Below are positions 36,440 to 45,261 of a DNA stretch of 64,000 nucleotides, piece after piece. The stretch covers positions 22,826 through 86,825 of the forward strand of contig CAXPEB010000046.1 in NCBI GenBank assembly GCA_964215915.1, given 5' to 3'. The notes under the pieces are model-generated. The model was given only the letters and a program-made list of their open reading frames with translations, did no database searches and was not told the DNA's origin. This DNA is from UBA8524 sp964215915 (GTDB lineage Bacteria; Bacteroidota; Bacteroidia; UBA8524). Made by a program: the position numbers and the translations under genes. How positions within the stretch are numbered: position 1 is the stretch's first letter; each line of letters begins with the position of its first letter.

Positions 36440-37666
36440 GTGAATTTTTCCGAATTCAACTTACATCCTGATCTTATGGAAGGGCTCGATGCCATGGGCT
36501 TTGAAAAAGCCACACCCATACAGGAACAAGCCATTCCCATCATTACGGAGGGTCGTGATCTGATTGCCTGCGCACAAACGGGCACCGGTAAAACAGCGGC
36601 CTACCTGCTTCCCATATTGAGCAGGTTAAAGGAAAAGGAGAGCGAGAAAGTACGTGCCATCGTCATTGCGCCCACTCGTGAACTGGTTCAGCAGATCGAT
36701 AAGCAACTGGAAGGTTTTTCCTATTTCCTTTCCCTCAGTTCCATACCGGTATACGGAGGAGGGGATGCCATCACCTTTGAACAGCAACGAAAAGCATTTG
36801 AGTCGGGAGCGGATATTGTAATTGCTACACCCGGAAGGCTTATTTCTCACCTGGTTACCGGTAATGCTGACCTTTCCCAACTTGAGTTTTTGATTCTGGA
36901 TGAGGCAGACCGGATGCTGGATATGGGCTTCTACGAAGACATTCTCCGTATCATACAGAAAATGCCGGAACAACGGCAAACGCTTCTTTTTTCCGCAACC
37001 ATGCCACCCCGTATCCGGGAGCTGGCCCACCGAATTCTTAAAGACCCGGAGCAAGTGAACATCGCAATTTCCAAACCGGCTTCCGGCATTGTTCAGCACG
37101 CTTACATGGCCTATGATGCGCAAAAAACACCGCTGTTATCCAAGTTGCTGAAAACGTCTGATTTTCAAAGCGCCATAATATTCACTTCAACCAAAGAGAA
37201 AGCCAAATCTCTTGAGAAAGAAATGAAGAAAGACGGCTTTAATACCCGGGCCATTCACTCCGACCTGGAGCAGGCGGAACGCGATGAAATCATGCTGGCC
37301 TTCCGGAATAAACAGCTTCCTTTTCTGATTGGGACGGATATTATTTCACGTGGAATTGATGTTGAAGGAATCGAACTGGTGGTGAACTACGATGTTCCGC
37401 CTGACCCCGAAGATTATATTCACCGGATAGGCAGAACAGCCCGGGCAGAAAAAAACGGAATAGCCATCACATTCATCTCCAACACAGATGGTTTTAAGTT
37501 TGGCCGTATTGAACGGCTGATGGAAAAAGAAGTTCCGAAATTTTCGGTACCGGCCTCCATCGGGGAGAGCCCGGAATACAACCCGGGTAAAGGGGGAGGA
37601 GGAGGAAACCGTGGCGGCGGAGGCGGACGAAGAAGGTCGGGAGGTCGTGGTAAGGGAAGACGCTAA
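36440..37666 (+). CDS. DEAD-box ATP-dependent RNA helicase, RhlE-like
   Basis: A 408-residue RNA helicase starting at GTG (MNFSEFNLHP). All motifs are visible: Q motif FEKATPIQEQAIP, Walker A AQTGTGKT, PTRELVQQ, TPGRL, DEAD, SAT, the SRGID motif V and HRIGRTAR. The last roughly 30 residues are a Gly/Arg-rich RNA-binding tail. It probably acts in ribosome assembly or RNA turnover; the precise paralogue cannot be named. Confidence 0.92.
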   Translation: MNFSEFNLHPDLMEGLDAMGFEKATPIQEQAIPIITEGRDLIACAQTGTGKTAAYLLPILSRLKEKESEKVRAIVIAPTRELVQQIDKQLEGFSYFLSLSSIPVYGGGDAITFEQQRKAFESGADIVIATPGRLISHLVTGNADLSQLEFLILDEADRMLDMGFYEDILRIIQKMPEQRQTLLFSATMPPRIRELAHRILKDPEQVNIAISKPASGIVQHAYMAYDAQKTPLLSKLLKTSDFQSAIIFTSTKEKAKSLEKEMKKDGFNTRAIHSDLEQAERDEIMLAFRNKQLPFLIGTDIISRGIDVEGIELVVNYDVPPDPEDYIHRIGRTARAEKNGIAITFISNTDGFKFGRIERLMEKEVPKFSVPASIGESPEYNPGKGGGGGNRGGGGGRRRSGGRGKGRR

Positions 37667-37675
37667 GGCAGATCC

Positions 37676-38626
37676 CTACCGGTTTGGATTCTTTTTCTTT
37701 CGGATAATATACTCCGGGCGGTTCCTGACTTCATCAAAAATATTACCCAGGTATTCGCCCAGCACCCCTATGGTGACAAGTTGTACCCCGCCGAACAAGA
37801 TGATGGTGAGGATGGTGGAAGCCCAACCCGGAACTTCTTCCAGGCTGCCGGAGAACTTTTCATAAAACACTTTCACAGCAAGAATTAACCCTACGAATAG
37901 GGCTAATATGCCAAGGGTAAGCGCGAGTTTCAGGGGTTTTTTGGAGAAGTAGAACATCCCGGTGCTTGCAAGCCCCAGAAGTTTCTTGATGCCGTATTTG
38001 GTGTCTCCGTCAGCCCTTCCCGGCCTGTTGTAGTAGAAGGGTACCTGGCTGAACCCCATCCATGCGATGATGCCTCGAACATACTTGTTCTTTTCTCCGA
38101 ACGATTTGTAGGCATCAATCACCTCCCGATCGATTAACCGGAAGTCGCCGGAATCCAGAGGAAGCTCAACGTCAGAAAGGGAATTGACCAGACGGTAGAA
38201 ATAATGATAACCCAGTTTTTTGAAAAATCCCACGCCTTCGCGGTTGCGACGTACACAGTACACCACGTTGCAGCGGTTTTCAAAGTAGGTTTTGATGATA
38301 TCGGGGAAAAGCTCCGGAGGATCCTGAAGGTCCGCATCAATAATAATCGCAAGGTCGCCCTGGCATTCATGAAGGCCGGCGGAAACAGCTGGTTGGTGGC
38401 CGAAATTCCGGCTGAAGGAGAGCAGGGTAATGCGTTCATTGTCCTCAGCAAATTCCTGAAGAATCTCCGCCGTTTTATCCCGGCTTCCGTCATTTACGAA
38501 AAGCACCTCGTAATCGTAGGAATTGGATTCGAGTACCGTGATCAGGCGTTCGTAAGTGAGCCGGATGACGGCTTCCTCGTTATAACACGGGACGATTACG
38601 GATAACTTAAATGCTGGGTAATTCAC
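37676..38626 (-). CDS. Family 2 glycosyltransferase, membrane-anchored (DPM1/GtrB-like)
   Basis: A 316-residue enzyme starting at GTG. The GT-A domain has VIVPCYNEE at the N-terminus, VNDGSRDKT, the metal-binding IIDADLQDPPE and a DSGDFRLIDR acceptor segment. Two C-terminal membrane helices (about 232-255 and 267-290) are typical of transferases that load a sugar onto a polyprenyl phosphate. It is 6 bp from the upstream polytopic membrane protein and is the last gene of a three-gene operon. It probably supplies a lipid-linked sugar donor to that membrane protein. Confidence 0.9.
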   Translation of the reverse strand: MNYPAFKLSVIVPCYNEEAVIRLTYERLITVLESNSYDYEVLFVNDGSRDKTAEILQEFAEDNERITLLSFSRNFGHQPAVSAGLHECQGDLAIIIDADLQDPPELFPDIIKTYFENRCNVVYCVRRNREGVGFFKKLGYHYFYRLVNSLSDVELPLDSGDFRLIDREVIDAYKSFGEKNKYVRGIIAWMGFSQVPFYYNRPGRADGDTKYGIKKLLGLASTGMFYFSKKPLKLALTLGILALFVGLILAVKVFYEKFSGSLEEVPGWASTILTIILFGGVQLVTIGVLGEYLGNIFDEVRNRPEYIIRKKKNPNR

Positions 38627-38632
38627 GGATAG

Positions 38633-40273
38633 TTATTTGATACGTTCAAATACAATAGCGCCGAAACGCTGATCCTTAGCCACAAACTGGTTGGCAGCTT
38701 CGTAATTTCCCTGGTTAAGGCTCACAAAATTATTCAATGCCTTTTGGAAATCATGGTCCTGAAGATATTGATCACGGATGCTGTTTGCCGGAGCAGGAAA
38801 GTCTTTCCGGAGAGAATAGTGGCTTTCGATGATCACCAGGGAACCCACCGGAGCATTGGCTATCGCCGAGCTGTCAAGACTCTGCAAGTTTTCCGGAATA
38901 TGCCCGGTCTGTTTGTCATAATAGTAAGGCACCACCGAATGGTTGGTGAACAGAATTTTTCCCTCCAGGTCCTTCTTCGCCAGCCATTTGGCCAGCTTAT
39001 CAATGGCCTCATCTTCCGTGCTGGGTTTTTTTGCCTGAAGAGGAAGGGTTCCTGAAATCAGGGCAAGAACCGAAAAAGCCAATACAGCCTGATTGGGTTT
39101 AAGTTTGGGTAACAACAGCAACACCCCAATCACACCAAGGGTCAAAAGGGAATAATCCTCTTCTTCGGTCAGCACCACGCCATTGTGTTCATAAGAAGCG
39201 TAAAGCGCATAAAAGACCATTGCGATGGCCAAAACGATCAGGTGAATATTCTTGTCTTCCCTGGATTTTTCCCAGGCGCTTAAGCCCACAGCTCCCATAA
39301 CCGCCAATACGGGCCCAATCCCGTTCATGTAACGCAGATTAGGAGAAGCTCCAAGAGCCAGAGCATCCCAGTTGAACAGGCTATGGATAAGCAGGTAAAC
39401 CAGCGCGGGGAAAAGCAGGAACCAGGGGTTTTGAGAAAAGGTATTTTTGAGTTTCTTTCGAACCGTAGCCAGTATAGTCTCACTGGAAAAAAGGACCGCC
39501 AATACGACGGTAGCGGAACTCCATACGATCATTGACATTCTCCAGAAATGGAAAAACCCATGGCGGCTAAATTGCTCACTGTAAAGATCACTGGTGGCTT
39601 TTGACGAAGTGAACAGATAGAGCGGATCGCCGGTAACGGCGGCACCCCATAGGTCATACAATACCGGGAAAGTGCCCATCAATACGGCAGAGAGCCACTG
39701 CTTGCGGGTAAGCAGGTAGAGCCCGTATGGTACCGCAATAAGGAAGAACTCCTGGCGTACGAGTGTACTGAAAGACAAGAGGAGGCCGGCGAGCAGGTAG
39801 TTTTTCCGGTAGTGGAAGTAAATTCCTGCGATCAGCACCAACCCAGAAAAACTGTCGGCATAGTTGCGGAAGGAGAGTTCAATCCACATCGGTTGGGTGG
39901 CCATCAATACCAGGGCCAGCAAGGCATAACGTTTGTCAAAGAACTCGGTAACCTTGAATGCGAGATAGGCGCTGAGGCCTGCAAAAAGGCAATTCAGGAT
40001 CACCAGAAATTTTGACCCCAGCAGGGCAGGAACCGCATAAACAAGCTTGTAACCGGTTTTGGGCCAGTTACCCAGAATTGCAGACGGCTTGTCCCAGAAC
40101 TCATACATGTTCATCAGGTGGGCGATCTCATCATGCTGGTAATACCCTGTTGATTTGAACGAGTATAGGTAGTAGGCAACAGCAGCCAGTCCGCTCAGGG
40201 CCAGTGCCAGTTGGTTCTGATTTTTTACCCCGGGCGAAACTTCAGCGGGGGATGCTTTTTGCTTTTTGCTCAT
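38633..40273 (-). CDS. Polytopic membrane protein, GT-C glycosyltransferase-like
   Basis: A 546-residue protein with a short polar N-terminus and about 10-12 membrane helices. The first extracytoplasmic loop has an acidic pair (GYYQHDEIAHL), as in GT39/ArnT-like GT-C enzymes. The C-terminal roughly 130 residues are soluble, with ILFTNHSVVPYYYD and SLVIIESHYSLRKDF. It overlaps the methyltransferase stop by 4 bp. It may transfer a sugar from a lipid carrier to an envelope acceptor. The same layout recurs at 53869-55293. Confidence 0.75.
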   Translation of the reverse strand: MSKKQKASPAEVSPGVKNQNQLALALSGLAAVAYYLYSFKSTGYYQHDEIAHLMNMYEFWDKPSAILGNWPKTGYKLVYAVPALLGSKFLVILNCLFAGLSAYLAFKVTEFFDKRYALLALVLMATQPMWIELSFRNYADSFSGLVLIAGIYFHYRKNYLLAGLLLSFSTLVRQEFFLIAVPYGLYLLTRKQWLSAVLMGTFPVLYDLWGAAVTGDPLYLFTSSKATSDLYSEQFSRHGFFHFWRMSMIVWSSATVVLAVLFSSETILATVRKKLKNTFSQNPWFLLFPALVYLLIHSLFNWDALALGASPNLRYMNGIGPVLAVMGAVGLSAWEKSREDKNIHLIVLAIAMVFYALYASYEHNGVVLTEEEDYSLLTLGVIGVLLLLPKLKPNQAVLAFSVLALISGTLPLQAKKPSTEDEAIDKLAKWLAKKDLEGKILFTNHSVVPYYYDKQTGHIPENLQSLDSSAIANAPVGSLVIIESHYSLRKDFPAPANSIRDQYLQDHDFQKALNNFVSLNQGNYEAANQFVAKDQRFGAIVFERIK

Positions 40274-41034
40274 GCCTCTTTTCGGATTGCAGTCATTAAG
40301 GATGCTCCGGTAGCCGGATTCGAAAATAAACTGTTCTCTGCTTTAAGCAAGGTATAGAAAAGCCGATTGATCAAAGCGTTGGGCGGTTGAAGGCCTTTTT
40401 CCACCACGTCCTTGATGTTCCCTTTGTTACGCACCACTCTTTTCCGCATGATCAGGGCAGGTAACAAGCTAAGTGCCCAGTACCGGTGTCCGAGAACGGT
40501 GGCATTCAATCCTTCGAACTCCTGTTCCATCATCTTTTTGTCGTAGCGGCGTATATGGCCCACCACTTCGTCGTAATCGCTTTTGTATTGATTGAGTGCC
40601 GGAACATTGATAAAGAGTATTCCGCCAGGTTTCAGGTGAAACAACACCGATTGCAAAAATTCACGGGTGTCCGGAATATGTTCCAGCACATCGAAGAGAA
40701 TCACGGCATCATACGCGTTTTCAAACTGGCTGTAATGCTCATGAATATTGTACAGATAGGTGTTGCCCCGAAGCCCTTCGTTCAGTTTGAGGGCATTTTC
40801 GTTAATGTCTGAACCATCGATGATCCATTCACTTTTGTTCTCAAGCTGTTTGCGCACCAGCCCGTTGCCACAACCGATTTCCATCACATTGAGCGGCTCG
40901 CTTAAATTCACGTAGCGTGGAGCGAAACGAAGAAAAGCATCGATCCTGCTTTTGAACCAGAAATGTTTCTCGTTGGCAATGGCATACCAGTCGAAGGGAA
41001 AATCGTCTGGTTTTACGTCTGATAGAATCTCCAT
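40270..41034 (-). CDS. Class I SAM-dependent methyltransferase
   Basis: A 254-residue methyltransferase. Motif I is NVMEIGCGNGL, the acidic motif II is DGSDINENAL, and motif IV is VILFDVLEHIPD, then LKPGGILFINVPA. The ATG at 41034 (MEILSDVKPD) is chosen over a TTG four codons upstream. It is the first gene of an operon with two glycosyltransferase-type genes, so a small glycan or lipid is a plausible substrate. A TACCTTTG box lies 31 nt upstream. Confidence 0.85.
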   Translation of the reverse strand: MEILSDVKPDDFPFDWYAIANEKHFWFKSRIDAFLRFAPRYVNLSEPLNVMEIGCGNGLVRKQLENKSEWIIDGSDINENALKLNEGLRGNTYLYNIHEHYSQFENAYDAVILFDVLEHIPDTREFLQSVLFHLKPGGILFINVPALNQYKSDYDEVVGHIRRYDKKMMEQEFEGLNATVLGHRYWALSLLPALIMRKRVVRNKGNIKDVVEKGLQPPNALINRLFYTLLKAENSLFSNPATGASLMTAIRKEA

Positions 41035-41065
41035 GAAATCAAACAATAACGGGATTTGAAGGTTT

Positions 41066-41073
41066 CAAAGGTA
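41066..41073 (-). promoter_or_regulatory. Promoter -7 element TACCTTTG for the methyltransferase/glycosyltransferase operon
   Basis: Exact TAnnTTTG on the minus strand, 31 nt before the ATG at 41034. Confidence 0.5.
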
Positions 41074-41101
41074 GGAGATTTTATCCATGGCTTAAAAACC
41101 C

Positions 41102-41109
41102 TAATTTTG
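41102..41109 (+). promoter_or_regulatory. Promoter -7 element TAATTTTG for sodA
   Basis: Exact TAnnTTTG on the plus strand, 67 nt before the sodA ATG. It predicts a leader of about 60 nt, longer than at the other genes here. Confidence 0.5.
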
Positions 41110-41176
41110 AACTCCTCAACGGGAAAATTACCGATGCAAACACATCAACAATTAACAACTATAAACGCTTAAATCT

Positions 41177-41785
41177 ATGTCATTTGAACTACCGAGCTTG
41201 CCTTATGCAAGCAACGCACTTGAACCCCATATTGATTCACGCACCATGGAAATTCACCATGGAAAGCACCATGCTGGCTACGTGAATAACCTGAATGCTG
41301 CCGTGGAAGGAACCGATGCGGCAGGGAAATCTCTCGAAGAACTGCTCACAAATGTTTCCAAGTATTCCACTGCCGTTCGGAACAACGGTGGAGGACACTG
41401 GAACCACTCCCTGTTCTGGAGCGTAATGTCTCCCAACGGAGGTGGCCAGCCCACAGGCGAACTTGCCGAGGCAATCAACAACGACCTCGGAGGTTTCGAC
41501 GCATTCAAAGATACTTTCAGCAAAGCCGCCGCAACCCGCTTTGGTTCCGGTTGGGCATGGTTGTGCGTGGAAAACGGAAAACTGAAAGTGTGTTCAACCC
41601 CTAACCAGGATAATCCGCTTATGGATGTCGTTAGCGATTGCAGCGGTACCCCTATCCTTGGGCTGGATGTTTGGGAACACGCCTATTACCTGAACTACCA
41701 GAACCGTCGTCCGGATTACATCGGAGCCTTCTTCAATGTAATTAATTGGGAAGAAGTTAGTCGCCGTTACGCTGCCGCGAAATAA
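41177..41785 (+). CDS. sodA: Superoxide dismutase, Mn type by sequence
   Basis: A 202-residue Fe/Mn superoxide dismutase with metal ligands H27, H76 (GGGHWNHSLFW), D163 and H167 (LDVWEHAYY). The NQDNPL segment and the glycine run before the second ligand histidine are features of the manganese branch, though cambialistic enzymes exist. It is cytoplasmic, has no signal peptide, and is followed by a strong terminator, so it is monocistronic. Confidence 0.95.
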   Translation: MSFELPSLPYASNALEPHIDSRTMEIHHGKHHAGYVNNLNAAVEGTDAAGKSLEELLTNVSKYSTAVRNNGGGHWNHSLFWSVMSPNGGGQPTGELAEAINNDLGGFDAFKDTFSKAAATRFGSGWAWLCVENGKLKVCSTPNQDNPLMDVVSDCSGTPILGLDVWEHAYYLNYQNRRPDYIGAFFNVINWEEVSRRYAAAK

Positions 41786-41808
41786 GCAGGACTTCAATAT
41801 TTAAGAAG

Positions 41809-41841
41809 AAAGGGACGCCAATATCCGGTGTCCCTTTTTTT
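41809..41841 (+). terminator. Intrinsic terminator of sodA
   Basis: An 11 bp stem (41809-41819 with 41827-41837, one G-U pair) with a 7-base loop is followed by a run of T. Confidence 0.8.
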
Positions 41842-41969
41842 ATAAAGCAACTATTTGCGGTCATTAAGCTTCAGGACTTAAAGCCTTTTCTGTTTGAAGA
41901 AAGAAAATTTAGGTTGCAGCCTATCTTTTGGAAGGGGCGTCTTATTTTTACATTTTCCAAACCGGCGAC

Positions 41970-44021
41970 ATGAAAAAAACGCTACTCTTTTCTTTACTGG
42001 GTCTGGCCCTGCTGTTTGCCTGTAAAAAGGAACAGAAGTTTTCCAGGTTCAATACCCGGATACTGACCCCGCTGATCCATACCTCGCTTGGACTGGACGA
42101 TCTGTTGGATGACAGTACACTCGTGCCTGATCCCGACGGCTCATTACGCCTGGTAAGCGAATACGAATTGTATCGATCTGGGATCAATGATCTCTTTGAG
42201 ATTCCCGACTCGGAACGGGTGAATACCGTTTCACTGAAAACATTGAAACTCGCAGATCAGGACATGGTCCAGCCGGTACCCCTGGTGATGATCTTTCCCC
42301 AGGCAGCCATTCTTGATGGCCAGTCGTGGCCAATACCGGCACAAAGCATTTCGACCCTCCCGTCCATACCTATTGATGCCTCTTCCTTTTTCAAGGAAGC
42401 CACCTTCAATTCCGGAACCATGGAGATCAGTATCACCAATGGCTATCCGGTAGAGATCTCTACCCTCATTTTTCAGCTGAGCAATGTTGTTGACGGCAGT
42501 GTCATACAAACCGACACCTTCAGTAATATTACGCCCGGATCGACTCAAACCAAGGTGATTGATCTGGCAGGTAAAAAACTCTATGCCCAAATGCAGGCAA
42601 CCCCCATTCTGATAGAAACGGCAGCCTCGTCCGGGCCGGTACTCATCGATAAAGATGCACTTACCATTATCCGTCTGCAGGTCAGAGATATGAAACCGCA
42701 ATCAGCGATTGCCCGTTTTCCCGCACAGAGTGTGCTCAGCGAAGAACAGACTGTCGTCTATAATTTCGGATCCGCCGAGGTGAAAAAGCTTCGTGTGAGA
42801 ACAGGTCGCGTGAGTTTCCGGGTGGTAAGTACTATCGAGGAAGAAATGAATGTAGTGTACCAGATCCCGTATGCTACGAAAAACGGTGTGCCCTTCTACC
42901 AAACCTTTACGGTGCCACCGGCTCCGTCGGGAGCCTCTTCCACGTATATCACCAATTACGATATCTCCGGGTATGAAATCGACCTCAGGGGCAAGGATCC
43001 TTTTATCAAGGACACCGTTAACTCCTTTTACAGTGTGCTGGATGTAAGTATCGATTCCAGTGGTATAGAAAGGAATATCTCCCTGGACGACAGCATCTTC
43101 ATGTACCTGGGTTTGCTGGACCTCGAACCGGAATATGCCGAAGGATATTTCGGACAGGAAACAATTCAGGTTGGTCCCGAAACAGAGGAATTTGATTTTC
43201 TGAGTGGCATGGAGGGAAAGATCGACTTTGAAGACCTTAATTTTTCCATCGATATAGAAAACGGAATGGGAGCATCTGCGCAGGCGGTGATCAATCAGCT
43301 GACCAGTCGCAATACCCGCAAGAATACTATCGTGGCTCTGACCGGCTCAGGAGTGGCGGGACCGCATGTGCTGCCACCGGCGACTTATCCGCCGCTTACC
43401 CCAAGCCATTATTCCATCCCATTGAATAAGTCAAACTCCAATATCAAGGCATTTATTGAGCATCTCCCGGATAAGCTCGATTATGATGTTACGATCCAAA
43501 CCAACCCGAATGGGAACGTGAACAACTACAAAGACTTTGTGACCGGAGAATCAAACCTGGTGGCAACACTTAACGTGGATATGCCCATGAGTCTTAAGGC
43601 AGATAACATCACCCTTTCGGATACCATAGACTTCGACTTCTTCGCTCTGAACAATTCGCAGAACATACTGGAAGGAGCACTGAATGTGGTGGCCGATAAC
43701 GGGTTCCCTTTTGAAGTGGAACTGCAACTTTACCTGTTGGATGGAAACGGGATGATCACCGATTCGCTGGTGGCTGCACCCAGAAACATAATTGCCGCAG
43801 CCAGTGCCGATGCAAACAATAAAATCACCGCTCCGCTTCGCACGGTAGTAGTAGCCAAAGCCGATCAGGAAAAAATGAAAAAGCTACGCGCTACCCGGAA
43901 AATTCTGGTGAAAGCAGTGATCAATACCCCACCTCAAACAAGTAATTACTGGAAAATTTATAGCAGTTATACCTTTAATGTCAGTCTGACCGGCGACTTC
44001 CTATATGACCAAAACTATTAA
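41970..44021 (+). CDS. Large lipoprotein of unknown function, partner of a DUF5723 barrel
   Basis: A 683-residue lipoprotein (LLFACKKE, C18). The start at MKKTLLFSLL is chosen because it opens the signal; the frame is open 14 codons earlier. The mature part is beta-rich throughout, with no cysteines for catalysis and no recognised domain. Motifs such as FSIDIENGMGASAQAVI and LNVVADNGFPFEVELQLYLLDGNG suggest repeated beta-sandwich modules similar to Ig or LEA-like folds. The last 17 bp overlap the next gene, which encodes an outer-membrane barrel, so the two are coupled and may form an outer-membrane complex. Confidence 0.7.
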   Translation: MKKTLLFSLLGLALLFACKKEQKFSRFNTRILTPLIHTSLGLDDLLDDSTLVPDPDGSLRLVSEYELYRSGINDLFEIPDSERVNTVSLKTLKLADQDMVQPVPLVMIFPQAAILDGQSWPIPAQSISTLPSIPIDASSFFKEATFNSGTMEISITNGYPVEISTLIFQLSNVVDGSVIQTDTFSNITPGSTQTKVIDLAGKKLYAQMQATPILIETAASSGPVLIDKDALTIIRLQVRDMKPQSAIARFPAQSVLSEEQTVVYNFGSAEVKKLRVRTGRVSFRVVSTIEEEMNVVYQIPYATKNGVPFYQTFTVPPAPSGASSTYITNYDISGYEIDLRGKDPFIKDTVNSFYSVLDVSIDSSGIERNISLDDSIFMYLGLLDLEPEYAEGYFGQETIQVGPETEEFDFLSGMEGKIDFEDLNFSIDIENGMGASAQAVINQLTSRNTRKNTIVALTGSGVAGPHVLPPATYPPLTPSHYSIPLNKSNSNIKAFIEHLPDKLDYDVTIQTNPNGNVNNYKDFVTGESNLVATLNVDMPMSLKADNITLSDTIDFDFFALNNSQNILEGALNVVADNGFPFEVELQLYLLDGNGMITDSLVAAPRNIIAAASADANNKITAPLRTVVVAKADQEKMKKLRATRKILVKAVINTPPQTSNYWKIYSSYTFNVSLTGDFLYDQNY

Positions 44022-45261
44022 AACGCTGATGCTGCTTGCCCTGCCGATAAGTCTCGGGGCACAGTCTGATACTTTGTGGAACCGATTCAGTCATTTTTAC
44101 AATCACCCATTCCGGAGTGCCAAACCCTCTTCTTTTCTGCAGGTGGAAGCGGATTACCACGTGGATGCCACATTTGCCAACAACGTCTTCCTTTGGAAGG
44201 TAAGTACCAAGCAGTACCTGGATAATGACCTGATCCGGCAGAATGCCGACCGGGCTAGGGCAAAGAACCTGTTCGGTATCGACAACTCCTTTAGTGTAAG
44301 CTACTACAACTTTGACAAGGGCTTTCTTAAAAAGGACAGCCTGTACTGGTTTGTCCGTTATGGATTTCGTGACCAGGGAGGGGTCAGTTATTCGGATGAT
44401 TTTTTCCGCCTGATTGGCTTAGGGAATTATGAGTTTCAGGGCGATACGGCCAATGCCGATGGCCTGTCTTTTCAAAGGTCCAGGTATGATTATCTGGATT
44501 TCGGGTTGATCAAATATTTTCCCAACCGATCCAACCTCAGTGTTTCTCTCGGGGTTACCCGGGGAATCCGCCTGATCGACTTGAAGGCCAACCAGTTGTC
44601 GGTATATACGGAAGAGTATGGAACGTCTACAAACTGGGCCATCGATATGAATGCACGCCTTACTCCGGCGCTTGAACAAACATTGGCTGATTACCACGGC
44701 ATGGGTGCTCAGATCAGCGCAGATTATAAAGGCTTGCTGGGCCCCGAGGGAGCTTACGCCGTTGGTATACATAACCTGGGCTTTGTGCAGTGGAAGGGTT
44801 CCGAATACTCGAAAAAGGCCAATTTCACCTATGACGGTTGGTATATTCCGGATTGGAATGATCTGGAAGGAAACGGAAAGGAAGCCTTTGACAGTGTGGC
44901 GGCCTTATTTCGGCCGGATAGCACCGGTTTTACCAAGACCCGGTTTCTGCCAGCTTATGCCTACGCCGAGTATACGATGAAGTTCAGAAAACGTCAGGCG
45001 CTTACATTCCGCTTCGATCAGGTTTTCAATCAGGTCATGACTCCCAGAATTACCGTGGAACACCTGTTTTTCTGGAGCCGGTTCTATACAACTACCCGCC
45101 TTTCCTTCGGGGGTTACGGACGGTTCAACTGGACTCAGGATATTGGCTACCAGCGAGGGAGGCATTTGTTCCATCTGCAGCTGTATGGGATAGATGGATA
45201 TATTGTTCCCTCCAAGTCTTCGGGCCTTGGGGCCGGATTCCGCTACGGCATCAATTTTTAG
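44005..45261 (+). CDS. DUF5723-like outer-membrane beta-barrel
   Basis: A 418-residue protein with a signal peptide (ending ...ISLGAQ) and dense amphipathic beta-strands. FSVSYYNFDKGFLKKDSLYWF and the final strand GLGAGFRYGINF fit the DUF5723 family of Bacteroidota barrels. It starts inside the end of the upstream lipoprotein gene (17 bp overlap). Its own end overlaps the convergent PspC gene by 11 bp. Function is unknown. Confidence 0.7.
   Translation: MTKTIKTLMLLALPISLGAQSDTLWNRFSHFYNHPFRSAKPSSFLQVEADYHVDATFANNVFLWKVSTKQYLDNDLIRQNADRARAKNLFGIDNSFSVSYYNFDKGFLKKDSLYWFVRYGFRDQGGVSYSDDFFRLIGLGNYEFQGDTANADGLSFQRSRYDYLDFGLIKYFPNRSNLSVSLGVTRGIRLIDLKANQLSVYTEEYGTSTNWAIDMNARLTPALEQTLADYHGMGAQISADYKGLLGPEGAYAVGIHNLGFVQWKGSEYSKKANFTYDGWYIPDWNDLEGNGKEAFDSVAALFRPDSTGFTKTRFLPAYAYAEYTMKFRKRQALTFRFDQVFNQVMTPRITVEHLFFWSRFYTTTRLSFGGYGRFNWTQDIGYQRGRHLFHLQLYGIDGYIVPSKSSGLGAGFRYGINF

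Noticed and set aside
37342..37357. A third CACGTG palindrome (TATTTCACGTGGAATT) resembling parS
   Set aside because: It matches parS at only 13 of 16 positions and encodes the conserved SRGID motif of the DEAD-box helicase, so protein sequence explains it.
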